Source: Muraenolepis orangiensis (Eukaryota > Chordata > Actinopteri > Gadiformes > Muraenolepididae). Taken from it: a stretch of DNA of 64,000 bases. The notes beneath the pieces are model-generated. The model searched no databases, was not told the origin of the DNA, and was given only the letters and a program-made list of their open reading frames with translations. A program made the position numbers and the translations under genes. Positions 45,396 through 59,524 of the stretch are shown here, one piece after another. How positions within the stretch are numbered: position 1 is the first letter of the stretch; every line of letters starts with the position of its first letter. Where the stretch lies: positions 13,912,514 to 13,976,513 of the forward strand of contig CM051000.1 of NCBI GenBank assembly GCA_027704905.1, in the 5' to 3' direction.

Positions 45396-48095
45396 CTAGT
45401 ATGCACCAATACTTTTATGTAGGTACTGGGGAACAAGATGTGACGTTCTTGAATAAAGGGGTAACAATTTGGAATCTTACAAATGACTTATATTGTAGTT
45501 AATTTTTACTATTGTTGTTATTTTTTACTATTCTATTTTTACAGTCGTATTCACGTGTTTTGTTCTAACGACATTTTTGAAGTTGTTCAAATGTTGAAAA
45601 TCTTCTCTCTAGCAATTGTGTTCCACCAGCATTACAGCTACACAAGGTGCAATCTTACATTTTGTGCTGTGTCCACGGCTTCCATTCATCCCCAAAATCA
45701 CAATAATTAAAAATTTAGCTACATAAAACACAGTGCATATTTATGGTTAATATACTCCTCTGACAGCACACTGCGGTGAATTTAGTTTGTTCAAATGCGT
45801 TTTCAGCCAAGAAAATTGAAACAAACTCATATTGGTCTCCATAGTAACAGAGTAACTTATATATATATGGGTTGGTAGATCCTCCGCCCCCCCCCTTGTT
45901 ACATTTAGTTACATGGTTTGTACAGGGTATGCCTGCTGTAATCTAAAGCACTGCTTGTTCCTCCCTTGTTAAATTAAGTTACAGGGTAAGTACAATATAC
46001 ATACAAACACTATCTGATAGTCCAGATGTTGGAATCTGTATACAGTATAAATTCTCTATACGTTCCTCCAGCATGCATATTATTGCTCAGTAGGTCATAT
46101 ATACCCTGTAAAAGTAGAATAGAAACCTAGTAGTTAAAATAATAACTATACTGTAAGTTATATGCTACCCCCTTATTCCATAACTTCACTTCTTGTTTCC
46201 TAGTACCTACTGTACATATACGTATTGTTACTAGCTGGTACACCGATCATGCAGTATGTTGTGGGCTGTAATCTAAAGCATTACCGATGTATCATAGTTC
46301 GGAGGCAGCTCATAGTCACTTTCACTTATTAGTCATTGTTCACAATGGGGGCCAACTGCCTTACATAGAGTGGAGAGTGGAGGCCTGTTATGAATTCCTT
46401 TTTTGGTATACTTTTCAGCTAGCTAACTATCCATACAAGAGCTGAGACAGTTGGGTCTCTGTATCAACTTGGTTTTGCAGATGACCTCTTGCAGTTTTCA
46501 CATTTCATTAAAAAAGTCTCTGTCAAATATGCTGCTCATCCTAATTAGCCATGGACTGCGGCAGTGAGGCGGAGGAGGACTTTGCCAGGATGAAATCCAG
46601 AAAAAAAGCCATCGGTTTATGCTTGGATAACTTACTATGCCGTTTACTTTGGGAAGTTATGGTGTTAATGATTGCACTTTTGACGAGCTGCTTAATAATG
46701 AGACAAAATAACAAAATAGAAATGGAAAAAAAATGATCTTCAATGGTGCATATCAAACATATTACATATTGAGGGAGCTGTGGCTGCTAGATTCCCAAAT
46801 CAATGCTTGATTTCTACAACCTTACAATTTACTGGACTGCGACTTGATTTGTGGTCCTTGGGATTGGCACACAAACACAACCTCAACCTCCTTGTATATT
46901 TCTTGTAGGATGACCGTTGCAATTGTCTTTTCGGATTTTCTGTCACGGCAGGTCGACACTTCACTTTTGATACCATAGACTTCCATTGTTGCCAACAATC
47001 AAATAAAAATAAACTAGAGCCTTGTAATCTGAATAAACAAAGTTACAGCTTCACCCAAGCAACCACTGTATGTAGCTTTGTGGTTCGTGATCTTTGCCGT
47101 TGAGACATTCTCTGCCATGATACTTCATTTGAGATAAGCATGGATGCAATTGTGTATGTGTGTAAAAATGTGTATGTGTGTGAACGTAACTTAATTGACA
47201 ATACAATCTAAAACCTCAATATACTACAGCAAAAAACAACAACACTGCCCCACTGTGTGTGTGTGTGTGTGTGTGTGTGCGTGCAGTCATGGTCCCACCT
47301 ACAGGCCAAAGCAAATGGAGCACAAGCAATCTGAAGCTAAATCAACTTGCGTCCCTGTGACCAGTTCCTATGCACAGCCACATCCCACTGATGACCTCCC
47401 TGATAGAGTTAGAATAGAGGTGTATGGCCTGACATTTTCTTTTGTCTGCAGAAAATAAGGTCATGTAGCCGTAAACGCACCGTGTTGCTACTCGCGTTCG
47501 GAAGCCGAAGACAGAAACCCTGCAGTCTGTTCAGTCTGTTCTGATTTCCCTGATATGCAAAGCCATATGCCGTGAATTACCACCACTGGCCATGGGTGAG
47601 GACTTAAAACAAACAACTTCTCCATTCATTTTTCTGAAGTCAATAAGTGTACCGACAAACTGGCCAGACATTTATTTCGGAAGGCTGCTAGTAAGAATAA
47701 CCATTAGCCAAATTATTTATAAAGCTTAGCATGATTGACTTTTAATTTTTTCTCCAGTTTCCCAATTCTCAGCTTAACCATCCTCTTCTCCCAAAATAGC
47801 AACTCACTGGTCTCTGTCCTTCTCTGTCGATCCATGTTTAGAGACTGCTGGGTATCACTTGGATACAGCTCACAGTAGGGCAGGGTATTGACGGACGGTT
47901 GGGAACAGAGATGAAAATGGCTTAAAATCGGACCCACATGCTGACAGGGAAGCAATGTCAGAGAAAAAGCAGCTTCCAGCACCCTAGGGTGCCCAATGGG
48001 AAAAGCCTCCACAGAAAGGCCTCATGGAGCAAAGCTCACAAGCTTTCATAAATAGGCTTGTGCATGTAAGCCTTTCCCATGTGCACATGGAGAGG

Positions 48096-48097
<2 letters not shown>
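45396..48097. other. Intergenic, AT-rich
   Basis: No gene is supported. A word pair CTGTAATCTAAAGCA occurs at about 45938 and 46267 within otherwise different DNA, possibly a faint duplication. Short GT runs lie at 47254-47282. Several frames of 60-100 codons have no known motif. Confidence 0.5.

Positions 48098-48187
<90 letters not shown>
48098..48187. repeat. (CA)n microsatellite
   Basis: A pure CA tract of about 90 bp. Confidence 0.97.
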
Positions 48188-48193
<6 letters not shown>

Positions 48194-48821
48194 GTTGTAC
48201 GGACAAAATGCACAAACCCATGAGTCTCAGTTTAGGCCTCCTGGTAAATTATTGGCATCATTAAGTGTCTAGCTAATCTTAGGTTTATTTCAGCAGGATA
48301 TGCTCAAAAAACACCTACACACACTATGGAAAGCCAAAAGGGTCACAATGATGTCTAATAAATAATAATAAATACATACTCAACTCTGTTGTTAGACTAT
48401 AAAAGCTGTCTACAAAAATTAAACAACACAAAACATTTCCAAAAGCCAGTCAGGCGCGGGTACGCTACTTGTGGCCAGGAAGTGATGCACCGCACACGCG
48501 TGAAAGTACACACTAATATGTGGATTTACATATTCAAAACAGTCAAGAGGGCTGTTTTGGGCCTAACAGCCCCCCATATGCATACGCACGTGCACATATT
48601 CTTGTAAGCTGGGTTCAGACATTCTTCCCCTTGTGGAGAGCCTCTCCTCATTGTCTGCCCAGGCAGGGGGGTCCTTGGTGGCCTCTCGATAATGCAGCAA
48701 AAGTTCAGCAAATGTCAAATGATGTGATCTGACATATGTGTTCTCATCCTTCAGATCCACTCCACCTGGGTTGGCACTGTTGTTTAACCTCCCGGGATTA
48801 CAGTGGAGATTGAACACTGGG
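48188..48821. other. Intergenic, no gene recognised
   Basis: No supported feature is seen on either strand. Confidence 0.5.
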
Positions 48822-48822
48822 G

Positions 48823-48853
<31 letters not shown>

Positions 48854-49016
48854 ATAAATGTATATATATATATATGCATATGTGTATATATGTAAATGTT
48901 TATACTGTATGTATATGTATATATATATAAATGTATATATATATATGTATATATATGTATATGTGAATATATATATGTGTGTATATGTGTATGTATATAT
49001 GTGTGTAATATGTGTT

Positions 49017-49051
<35 letters not shown>

Positions 49052-49171
49052 GTATATATACGTATATATATGTGTGTATATGTATATGTGTAATTATACG
49101 CATGTATGTATAAATGTATATATATGTATATATGTGAATGTATATATGTATATATGTGTATGTATATATGT
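48822..49171. repeat. AT-rich cryptic (TATATG)n region
   Basis: About 350 bp of TATATA, TATGTA and TGTGTA mixtures, including a pure AT run at 49018-49040. The Tyr-Ile frames on both strands are artefacts. Confidence 0.93.
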
Positions 49172-49430
49172 ACATTAATAATAATAATGCCGGCTTTTAT
49201 ATAGCGGTTTTATCCAAAGCGCTTTACAAGTCATGCCTCACATCACCCATTCATACACCGACTGCGGAGTCAGCCATGCAAGGAGACAGCCAGCACGTCA
49301 GGAGCAGTTAGGGTTAGGGTTAGGGTGTCTTGCTCAAGGACACCTCGACAGTTTTTGCTAGGAGGAGCCGGGGGATCGAACCAGCGACCTTTCGTCCGCT
49401 CTACCTCCTCCTATACTGCCGCCCATGTAT
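49172..49430 (-). mobile_element. tRNA-headed SINE copy
   Basis: Read on the minus strand: a head GGAGGAGGTAGAGCGG, then GGTCGCTGGTTCGATCCCC (good B box), CGGCTCCTCCTAGCAAAAACTG, TCGAGGTGTCCTTGAGCAAGACACC, CTAACCCTAACCCTAACTGC. The body then ends in an ATTATTATT-type tail near 49180. It shares the ordered words of 32100-32285 but keeps more of the 5' head. The three TTAGGG units on the plus strand (49307-49325) belong to the repeat. Confidence 0.72.
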
Positions 49431-49477
49431 GGGTATTTATATACGTGTATATATACGTGTGTATATACACACACGTT

Positions 49478-49524
<47 letters not shown>
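49431..49524. repeat. AT/TATATG low-complexity run
   Basis: TATATACGTG and AT repeats, ending with a pure AT tract at about 49495-49523. Confidence 0.9.
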
Positions 49525-49526
<2 letters not shown>

Positions 49527-49554
49527 GACCAAACTGTAAAATTACAATTACACA

Positions 49555-49770
49555 ATTCACCATATGTATTTATCATCCATCAGTCACTTTTATTGTTCAT
49601 TTTATTGTGTACAGTATAGTGTTGTATAGTATAAGTATAGTACATTGTATAGTATATAGTGTTCAATTGTAGGGAATTCATACAGCGGGAGACAATGGGG
49701 AGAAAGCATTCCATTGTACTAGTTGCAAATGGCTATTGAAAATCTAGAATCTTGAATCTTGAATCTTGTG
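49555..49770 (+). mobile_element. LINE 3' tail fragment
   Basis: A 3' UTR-like piece ending in TCTAGAATCTTGAATCTTGAATCTTG, a heptamer tail. GCGGGAGACAATGGGGAGAAAGCATTCC resembles the GAGGGAATGGGGAGTAAGCATTCC segment of the Rex1-like copy at 11875-11900, so it is probably a tail of that group. A related piece lies at 63360-63520. Confidence 0.6.
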
Positions 49771-51428
<1,658 letters not shown>

Positions 51429-51625
51429 CCTTGTTGCTGTTTGAGGCGCTGTTTTCTTCACACCACACACTATTATATTTTAAAGCGAGTGTGTGTGTGT
51501 GTGTGTGTGGGAAGTGGATGCAGGTAGGCAGGCAATGTTTTGTTTCTACGGACCATTGTCCTCCATCATAGAACCCATACGGTTGTTATCAGCCTCAGTC
51601 AGACTCCTCCTCCCACAATGCTTCA

Positions 51626-51629
<4 letters not shown>

Positions 51630-51692
<63 letters not shown>
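51630..51692. repeat. (TG)n microsatellite
   Basis: A TG tract with one GG interruption. A shorter GT tract lies at 51490-51508. Confidence 0.95.
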
Positions 51693-51697
<5 letters not shown>

Positions 51698-52874
51698 CTG
51701 TGTAAATGTCTCATCTCACCAACAATATTTCACTCGGTGTCTCTTGCAGGGTGTCCTCATATATATCTCCCACTCTCATTGCCTCAATGACAGTTGTATT
51801 ATGTGTTCCCCTAATATAAGTACCAGGCAGATCACATAAACACGCCTGGACAGACTCACACTCACAGTCTTTCATGTTTGCAAGGCAGGTAGCTATTCTA
51901 GGCACCTGGGAATGGATTCATTACTTAACCGTAGAACAAACCAACAAATCAAATCTTTAAAATGCTCATATTAATACTGTAACTTGTGTGTGTTTATCTA
52001 AGGAAGAAGCCCCTACTTCATAAAAAGGTCTTCCTTATTGACCATGGCTAACACACACCAAGCCACACACAAAACCCACCCATCATCACTGATGAATGCA
52101 CAAACCACATTATACTCATCATTATACAATAGTACAACAGTATAACAATGAGCCTGACTAATAGAGAACAATTTATTGGACAAAAAGGGATGTTGTGGGA
52201 TATATAGTAGTGCTGGATTGGATTGATCCTGGTCCAAATCTCGACTTAAATGCTGGAAAGTTGTAGGGTAGGATGTATGATATGATATAAGTATGGACTC
52301 ATATTTCCTTCCAATGCATTAAACGTACGCTATGCATGCGTTATTGGCCAGTGGGTAACCAGGAAATGTCAATCAAACATTCGTATTACATCACCGCCTC
52401 ACATCTGATTGTAGCCTCATGTCACAACAACAACGAGATATTAACCCCAACCCTAACCCCAAAACAATGTGATAGTGGGCGGAGACTAGCTCAAACAGAG
52501 GGGGTTGGTTTTCCTTTAAGCAGCTCAAAAAAGGAAGTGTCCTGCTATTGGTCAGATGCTCTTAGTGGCCATGTGTGTTTCCATCCAAATATATGGCAAA
52601 TTTTCACATTGAAAATTTGCCAGAATTTGACAGAAATTCTGGAGAGCAAAATGTGAATTTATGCACATTTCCATCATACCGGTATGCAAATAGTAGGAGT
52701 TAGTTCATCAACATAAGCAGTAGGTAGCGCTTATTCTCAGATGGCATTATACCACTGCAGAAGAGCCTGTCAAACCTCAAAAGCTTGATGATGGAGAGCA
52801 CTCTGGCCATTGGAAATGGAGATGTAGCGAGAGACTCTACCACACACCACCTAGGTGGCTTTTACCCACTACCT

Positions 52875-52907
52875 AGGTACCATGTATCAGGTAGATACAT
52901 GGTACCT
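52875..52907. other. Perfect 14-bp palindrome hairpin
   Basis: AGGTACCATGTATC, loop AGGTA, then the exact reverse complement. The five loop bases repeat the start of the stem. Confidence 0.9.
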
Positions 52908-53060
52908 GTAAACTGGTCTATTGGAGAGAGCTGGCAATATGTTACAAGTAGTAACCTGCCAAGCAGGTAGAAGGCTGACATGTCCCCAATTATCTCCCTG
53001 AGTGTGTGTTTGATGATGCCATCAACCTGTGTGCCTTGATCATCCATGCACCACAGGTGT

Positions 53061-53116
53061 GCAGCCTCACCTAGTCCGATACTCTGATCAGCCTGGCTCG
53101 GGCCAGGTGAGGCTGC
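53061..53116. other. 12-bp inverted repeat, 32-bp spacer
   Basis: GCAGCCTCACCT at 53061-53072 and its exact reverse complement at 53105-53116. A second smaller pairing, CAGCCTGGCTCGGGCCAGG, lies in the spacer. Confidence 0.85.
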
Positions 53117-53134
53117 TTAAACCAGCCACCAACT

Positions 53135-53484
53135 GTGATGTAGATTAGATTAGAAACAAATGTAATTGAATTGCACAGCACAAGTTCTGCCAGCGAAAAA
53201 TAAGTTGGCATCTAACCAGAGTGCAAATGCTACAGTAAAGTGCATAGTAATATACAATGCACAGTTGTTAAATCTAATGTAAAAACTGACGACTAGGTAT
53301 AAAAACAGGTATAAAATAACTTTTAGAGTAGGTATAAGATATGTGCAGATATATGTATTTATACAGGTAACAAGTATCAACAGGTACTGAGCAGGGGTAT
53401 GCAGTTATATCAACAGTTGTAGATTAATATATATATACGGTATATATACAGTATATATATATAGTATATATATTGTATATATAT
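53135..53484 (-). mobile_element. LINE family C 3' UTR, first part
   Basis: Closely parallels 12530-12790: GATTAGATTAGA, GCACAGCACAAGT, TTGGCATCTAACCAGAGTGCAA, TTTTAGAGTAGGTATAAGATATGTGCAGA and GAGCAGGGGTATGCAGTT. No coding part is left. It is interrupted at 53484 by another LINE tail and resumes at 53995. Confidence 0.8.
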
Positions 53485-53994
53485 CATTCCACCCAGGTGC
53501 ACCACAGAACGCCATAGGAAGTCCTTTCTTCCTGTGGCCATTAGACTCTTTAACTTATCTACCTCGGGTCGTGAGAGGGACAGTGGAGACTCAGTGACCT
53601 GAGGCCAACTTACTTATTATTATTATTATTTTTTGGTCAATGCACTGTAAATCACTCTTCAAATTCACTTTTCACTTTTCACTTTTCACTTTACACATGT
53701 CACTTTTCAGTTGAGTTATTTATTAATATATTATTCTGCCAATTTGCACTATACGTATTGTTGTGTATTGTATATACCTACGTATTACTGTAATAATACT
53801 GTAAATTTATCTTCATTTATCAATACATTTAGATTTCATTTAAATATATTTTGTTTATACAATTTTTAGTTAGTTGTTTTGTTTTTTAGCTTAGGTATTA
53901 GTATTTTTTGTGTGTGCATTTATTCCCCCTGTGTCAACTGTTGCACCTTAATTTCCCTCGGGATTAATAAAGTAATCTGAATCTGAATCTGAAT
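53485..53994 (+). mobile_element. LINE 3' end nested in LINE C UTR
   Basis: Begins CATTCCACCCAGGTGCACCAC, then AGGAAGTCCTTTCTTCCTGTGGCCATTAGACTCTTTAACTT, which encodes the RKSFLPVAIRLFN-like C-terminus of a LINE polymerase. It continues through a CACTTTTCACTTTT array and ends at ATTAATAAAGTAATCTGAATCTGAATCTG, a hexamer tail. It is a short 5'-truncated insertion in opposite orientation to the LINE C UTR around it. Confidence 0.75.
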
Positions 53995-54075
53995 ATACAT
54001 ATACAAGTACAGTTAAATGTACATGCTATCATACAGGTATGTAAACAATAAATATGTAAACTATAGGCAGATGTT
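53995..54075 (-). mobile_element. LINE family C 3' UTR, second part
   Basis: CTATCATACAGGTATGTAAACAATAAATATGTAAACTATAGG matches 12865-12908. It is the continuation of the UTR interrupted at 53484. Confidence 0.75.
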
Positions 54076-56852
54076 TGCAGATGTACTGTTGATGTATGCA
54101 TCCATGTATGCAGTGTGCCTAAAGTTGTCACTGATGGTGTTAGTTTCTCATTTTAAAGCAATTTAGTTAGTCATAGTCTTTTGACGAAAATGCCATTTGG
54201 TTTGAGTCATATTTAGTCAATTGTTTTAGTTTAAGTCTAGTTTTAGTCGACTAATATATATATCGACTAATCACTGATTTATGTGTGCATTATTTAAACG
54301 TTTCTCTAGAATCTAACTCATTATATACTGCTGGAGAACATATATTCACGTGTTATAATGGATCTTTATTAATTAAGGTTAGAACTTGCAATACAGACAG
54401 ATTTTACTGATATGAAAAATGTATTTATTCGTCTTATATTATGAAGCACTTCTAAAAGCAACATCTGTGTAACACTAACAGCAGCCAGAGATGGGGACCC
54501 TCTATATATATTCAAGATTTGTATTTGCCATATGCAACAAGTACAATGGAATGCTTTCTTCCGATTCCCCATAGACTCTGAATACTTACGCTACAAACGT
54601 TGCAAATATCAACAGTTCTTCACATTACATCATTATTATTCAACAATTGAGATGCCTTAACAACACTTCTCATCATGCATTTGCATAAACAGGCCATCAG
54701 GTGTGCAATAGATCACAGCACTTACTGCTGTGATACTGCGATACTTTGTGATACTACAGTATTTAGAGGTTATGAGAAAGCTTCACTCATTGGTATTTTA
54801 GCAATCCCCACAGTTGTCAAGGTCATATTGCTTTCTTTAAACACACCAGTTTCCTTTACAGCTGAGACAATGTCCAACCGAAATTGTTTCTCCCCCCCCC
54901 CCCCAGAAAAGAGTTGAAGAAAGTTTTAGAAGTGGTACTTGTGTTGTTGATTTAGCTTCTTTCTCCAAGGTGTCCTAGTGGTTATTTCCAGCACTCTGGC
55001 TCTGTGTGTGGGGAGCGCACGCTGGATCTGAGTGAAAAGGAGCTGAAAGCATGGTCTGATCGCTCTGCCTTTGTCCGATGTCCTGCATTCCCAGTCAGGA
55101 CAGTTATCCCTGCACTTGTCTACTTTTCCCTCCCATTCGCGGTTATAGCGTGCCCTCCCCCCCTTTCTCTCTGTTACTGTTACTATGCTGAACTATCATC
55201 CCTGTCCGAAGCCTTGCCTATCATTGCTTGTCATTCTATCTTCTTCTTTACTGTAAACATCATCCCAGCCATTCCATATTCCCCAGTTGTGTAGTGAACT
55301 GAGGTAGAGGTTTATCCTGCCACTGTCAAGTCAGACATCTGTAATACGAGTCTGTGGAGTTGGGCAGTTGACAAATGTCTGGGCTGTGAATGGATAAATG
55401 GTGGCATCAGTAGCTGCATACCCCTGCACCTTTAGTTTGGGACACTTTATATGATTCTGGCCATTCAAGTTGAATTTGCATCGCAAGAATATATCCAACT
55501 GTATGCATAGCATGGCCCTTCGTCTTCATGGCGAGCCTGGAGGCAATTTAGTCAGTAGTGACGGTTAATTGTGGTAACAGTAGTTAATAGTCAGTTGATT
55601 TTGTATAAATGATCATTAAAAACAACACTCAATGCCATCTAGTGTCAGTTTATATGCAGAACAACTTATTGGCTCCTATTAGAAACCTCTCGGTTGCTAC
55701 GTGTTCCAGCTTTACGTTGGCTGATTCTGACCATCACTATTTCTAGGCCTAGTGTTGCATTACAGTTTCTTTTTTAAATGTGCCGACAACAAATATCATT
55801 GCCTAATATACGGCCCCTAGTGGGTTTCCAGGATGAATTACAAAGTCCTGAAAGACAAACACACATATTTATTATATTCATTATTATGAGCATAATTATT
55901 ATTATTTTATTATTTGTATTATTATATATTATTATTATAATAATATATTGTTCACATGCCTTGTACATGCCTTTTAATGCCTTTAAAGCACTCAATATTC
56001 TCTTTTTTTTCCTCATGTATGTCGACTGGTAGACTGTGGACATTGGAGTCAAACACACACTTACCACCAGACTATCCTGCCCCCTTTATTTTGCGATATT
56101 TCAAGATTCTTCCGATTTTTGGATTCAAATTGTGCACAAACTGAAAATGTGCTGGAAACACACCTATTGATTGGCAGGTGTTCCTTTTGTGCCAGTGGAG
56201 ATGTGTGCAGTGAGATATTATATAATATCCGGTGACGAGGGAAGGAGGGAGATGATCGCAGGCCTCGCCGGCATGTGGCATGACTAGTAATAGGATTCTT
56301 AAGTGGATTTATCACCCACATCAATGCAAAAAATGTCCCCCTTCATTCCGAAGATTAAATGTGAACGAGGGAGACAGGTGACGCTTAATCCACAAAGTTG
56401 GTAAAATGCTATCGGAAGACGGCGAATGTTATTAGGGGATCTCATTATCGTGTGTTGTGCTGTCACTCTTAAGATATTTCACGCAGCTGCTTGTTATTCC
56501 GTGTGTGGAATGTAATCACCCATTGATATTGACATCTTTCATTCGAAAATATAATATACTTAACACCCCCCCCCCCCAAGTTCCATATCTTGTGATAATG
56601 GAGTTCAACTCTTCCGCAAAAAAAACGACCCCAATGAGTTATAAAAAAAACAAAACCTTGAGCTGTTATTTTCTACTGTGATTGGGAAAGCGTCTTCTTC
56701 TTTTGAATGAGATCCAGCTCATGCCGATCATCTTCAGCCTCTGCACACGGTGATGGATCCATTTAGTTGTTATTTGTCTTTTCTAAATAGGCATCATATC
56801 AGAACCGCGGGGGGCTGGGCTTTGGTCCGGGGGGCGCCTGCCTCCCCCCCTT

Positions 56853-56895
<43 letters not shown>

Positions 56896-57261
56896 ATACA
56901 AGACCTGTTTGCTTAATTGATGAACGCCATCACCTAATACCGTACGACAGGAAATTAATGGCGCCAGCCACGGCGGCTGTGTGAAGGTCAGTGACGCCCG
57001 ATGTTTGATGGAATAATTGCTTTTTACTGGCCTTATACGAGCCATTACCTTCCTGCAGACTTCGGGCTAAAAGCATCAGAGTGGCTACTTTTGGTGGTTT
57101 TATACAGGGCATTTTTTTCCTGGCCCCAAATAAGCCTGTGGACGGGCAGGAGTATACTGGAGAGATCACTGTAAGTACATCCATCCATCTCTCTCCACTT
57201 TGTCTTCACCCTCTTATCCCGGTTCCTGGCTGACAGTGTGTATAAAGCAAGGAGTCACCTG
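54076..57261. other. Intergenic, candidate conserved region, LINE tail scrap
   Basis: No gene is seen. 54495-54580 (TTCAAGATTTGTATTTGCCATATGCAACAAGTACAATGGAATGC) is a minus-strand Rex1-like LINE tail like 17668-17740. An ATT-rich run occupies 55868-55948, C-runs lie at 54892-54904 and 56567-56578, and a CT tract lies at 56858-56894. The balanced, non-repetitive stretch 56895-57180 is discussed as a possible conserved non-coding element. Confidence 0.5.
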
Positions 57262-57272
57262 AACACACACAC

Positions 57273-57302
<30 letters not shown>
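57262..57302. repeat. Short (CA)n microsatellite
   Basis: A CA tract of about 40 bp with one CG interruption. Confidence 0.93.
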
Positions 57303-57303
<1 letters not shown>

Positions 57304-59518
57304 GACATTGATGCACGCATACACACACGTCACAGACTGAACTGAACATACGAGAAAAACTGTGCTGTCCTATCTGACTAGGCCAACCCTACTTCCTGTA
57401 TTCAGTTAAGTTATCATTTGGTTCCTGGAAGGTTGATGGCAATGTCTATGGATCACTGCTTTCTTTTATCCCTGTCAGAGTTAGACATCTAAACTGTGTG
57501 ACAGGAACAGGGCTTCTGTCATATCTGTCTCTCTCTCTGTCAATTTCTTTACTTGGCTGTGGCAAGAGACTTGAGATGGATATTGTCTCTACTTTATTCC
57601 GTTCCATAGAAAACATAACCACGTCAATTCACTATTCATATCTGCCCAGTTCGGAAAGGTTCTTTCCTATTTTACAAGCTGAGCTAAATGTGGCATCGCA
57701 GCTGGTGGGAAAATACCTGCAGCAAACCCCACAAGCAAGGAGCACAACAGACAAGCAAGCAAAGCAAGCCCAGGAATATTGTCTCTGAGGATGTATTTTG
57801 ATTCATCCTGTGCTCATTTTAAACATATAGGAAGTCATATATTGAAATAGGTAATATCAGTAGCCGACAAAATAAGCAGCCACTAGTAAATGTGAAGAAT
57901 CCCCCAGAGTCACTTATACAACACCAGATATAGAAAAATAACCCAAATATGTAGAGCTAAATATAGCACAAACAGGAGGCAGGGAGGGCTGGGCTGGGCA
58001 ACATTGGGGTAATTGTGTGTAACTTGGTGGCCGTGGACCTTTAGAGAACAGGGGCTGAAAAGATGGGTTTAACAGATGCTGTCCTTCTGAATTACATCTT
58101 CCCTGATGGTTCTACTGACACAGTGGGCCAATTGTACTTTGAGCAGCATGAAACAGGCAGGATATGGGGGGAGGGATAGGGCCATTGCCTCCCTAAGAAA
58201 GACAGAGAGGTCTAGACAGTAAGGAGCCTCTCAACAGTAAAATAATACATTCAATTGACAAATCTAATTGATTATGGGGTTCTAATATTCATGATAAATG
58301 TTCCCATTTAGTGTTTCTCCCTTGTATACATCATACAAAAGATGTCTGGGCTAATAGTACACTCAAATGCAACTCTTCTCAAATGCACACCCCCCCCCCC
58401 CCCCACACCACCACACACACACCACACACACACCACATTTCTGCAAGGCAGCAGGGGGTTGTTAAATAAACACTTAGCTGTTGCATTTCAGCAGCGGTCA
58501 ATAACAGCAGTGTAGCTGGCCCTGTCACTTGCTCAGCTTCACTCCTTAATTACACACCCAATCGATTGGCCAGGATGTCGATAAGGCATTTAAGCGGCTT
58601 AATGTTTCTCATTATATTAGCATATAGGCATTCCGGCATGTGGAAAATGCCCAGGATCCTTGTACTTAATTTGGTAGCATGAGGCGTGGCTGCAGGTGTA
58701 GCCCCTGTGTGTTCTCTCCCCTTGCATGCTCAATTCTTAATTCTGCTGTGAAGAGCGATCGGGGTGAGAGCGATCAATAAAGGTGACTGCATGCTTTTTG
58801 CAATATCCCGCAGACAAACGTCCGTCTCTATTCTTCGTATTCTGAACCTGCGAAATCAGAGGGGGCTTGAGGAATCAGAGGGGGGCTAGGAAAAAAAACA
58901 AAACCCAAACAAACGTGCTTTGTGATCTAATCAAGTCAGGGCTGATTGGATTAATCTAGCCGCATTCAGGGGAAGTCTCTGGGCCTTGGGTGTAATGAGT
59001 AATCATTTTCACATTTACCACTTCATCCATGGAGAGAGCCGTGGATGCCAACACCCCCGGCACCCCCCCAGCAAGAAGGCAGCCGTCTATACAGCGGACC
59101 CATGGAAAGCCGTGGGGGGGGGGGGGGGGGGGGGAGTCACTCAATCACCTCAGCCACAATCCTTCTGGCTTCTGCCCATGAATGGCAAGTACCCGCGGGT
59201 GCGGCCGCTCGCTGCTACCTGGAGAGAGTGACGCTGGACGTGGCCACAGGCCTCTGCGACACAGGGCAGAGGAACCTGACTGACAGCGGGTTAATTGGTG
59301 GGACCCTTTTCCCTGTGTGTTGTTCACTAGACAACCCCCCCCCCCCACCACCACCACCACCCTCTCAGCTAGTGGCACAGATGAAGACGTTGATAGCAAG
59401 CCACGGGACAAAGCAGACACACTTTGAAAGCTGCAGCATTGTATCAAGGTGGCTGCACAGAGGCAACCTGTGTCCCATTCCAATTTCGGCATACAGATAC
59501 ACGTGTGTACACGGTGTT
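57303..59518. other. Intergenic, no gene recognised
   Basis: No gene is supported. A run of about 16 C passes into CACACCACA repeats at 58388-58437, and 21 consecutive G occur at 59114-59134. The stretch 58480-58800 is AT/GC-balanced and repeat-free, with homeodomain-type TTAATTA and ATCGATTGG words. Confidence 0.5.
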
Positions 59519-59524
59519 GTGTGT

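Larger units (their letters stand above)
51693..53134. other. Intergenic with two inverted repeats
   Basis: No gene is recognised. It contains a perfect 14-bp hairpin (52875-52907) and a 12-bp inverted repeat with a 32-bp spacer (53061-53116). Confidence 0.5.

Noticed and set aside
46541..46756. Small membrane-protein-like frame (WEVMVLMIALLTSCLIM)
   Set aside because: 61-71 codons on both strands, with no conservation evidence or gene context. A hydrophobic run is expected by chance in AT-rich DNA.
47713..48012. 99-codon minus-strand frame as a gene
   Set aside because: No recognisable domain, no supporting exon structure, and a length compatible with chance.
49300..49330. Interstitial telomere site
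   Set aside because: The three TTAGGG units are part of a SINE-like repeat that also occurs at 32100-32285 with two units. The GGGTTAGGG at 4054-4068 is likewise only two to three units long.
49375..49430. Functional tRNA gene
   Set aside because: Only the B box and a weak head are recognisable. No cloverleaf can be folded, and the sequence continues into a SINE body.
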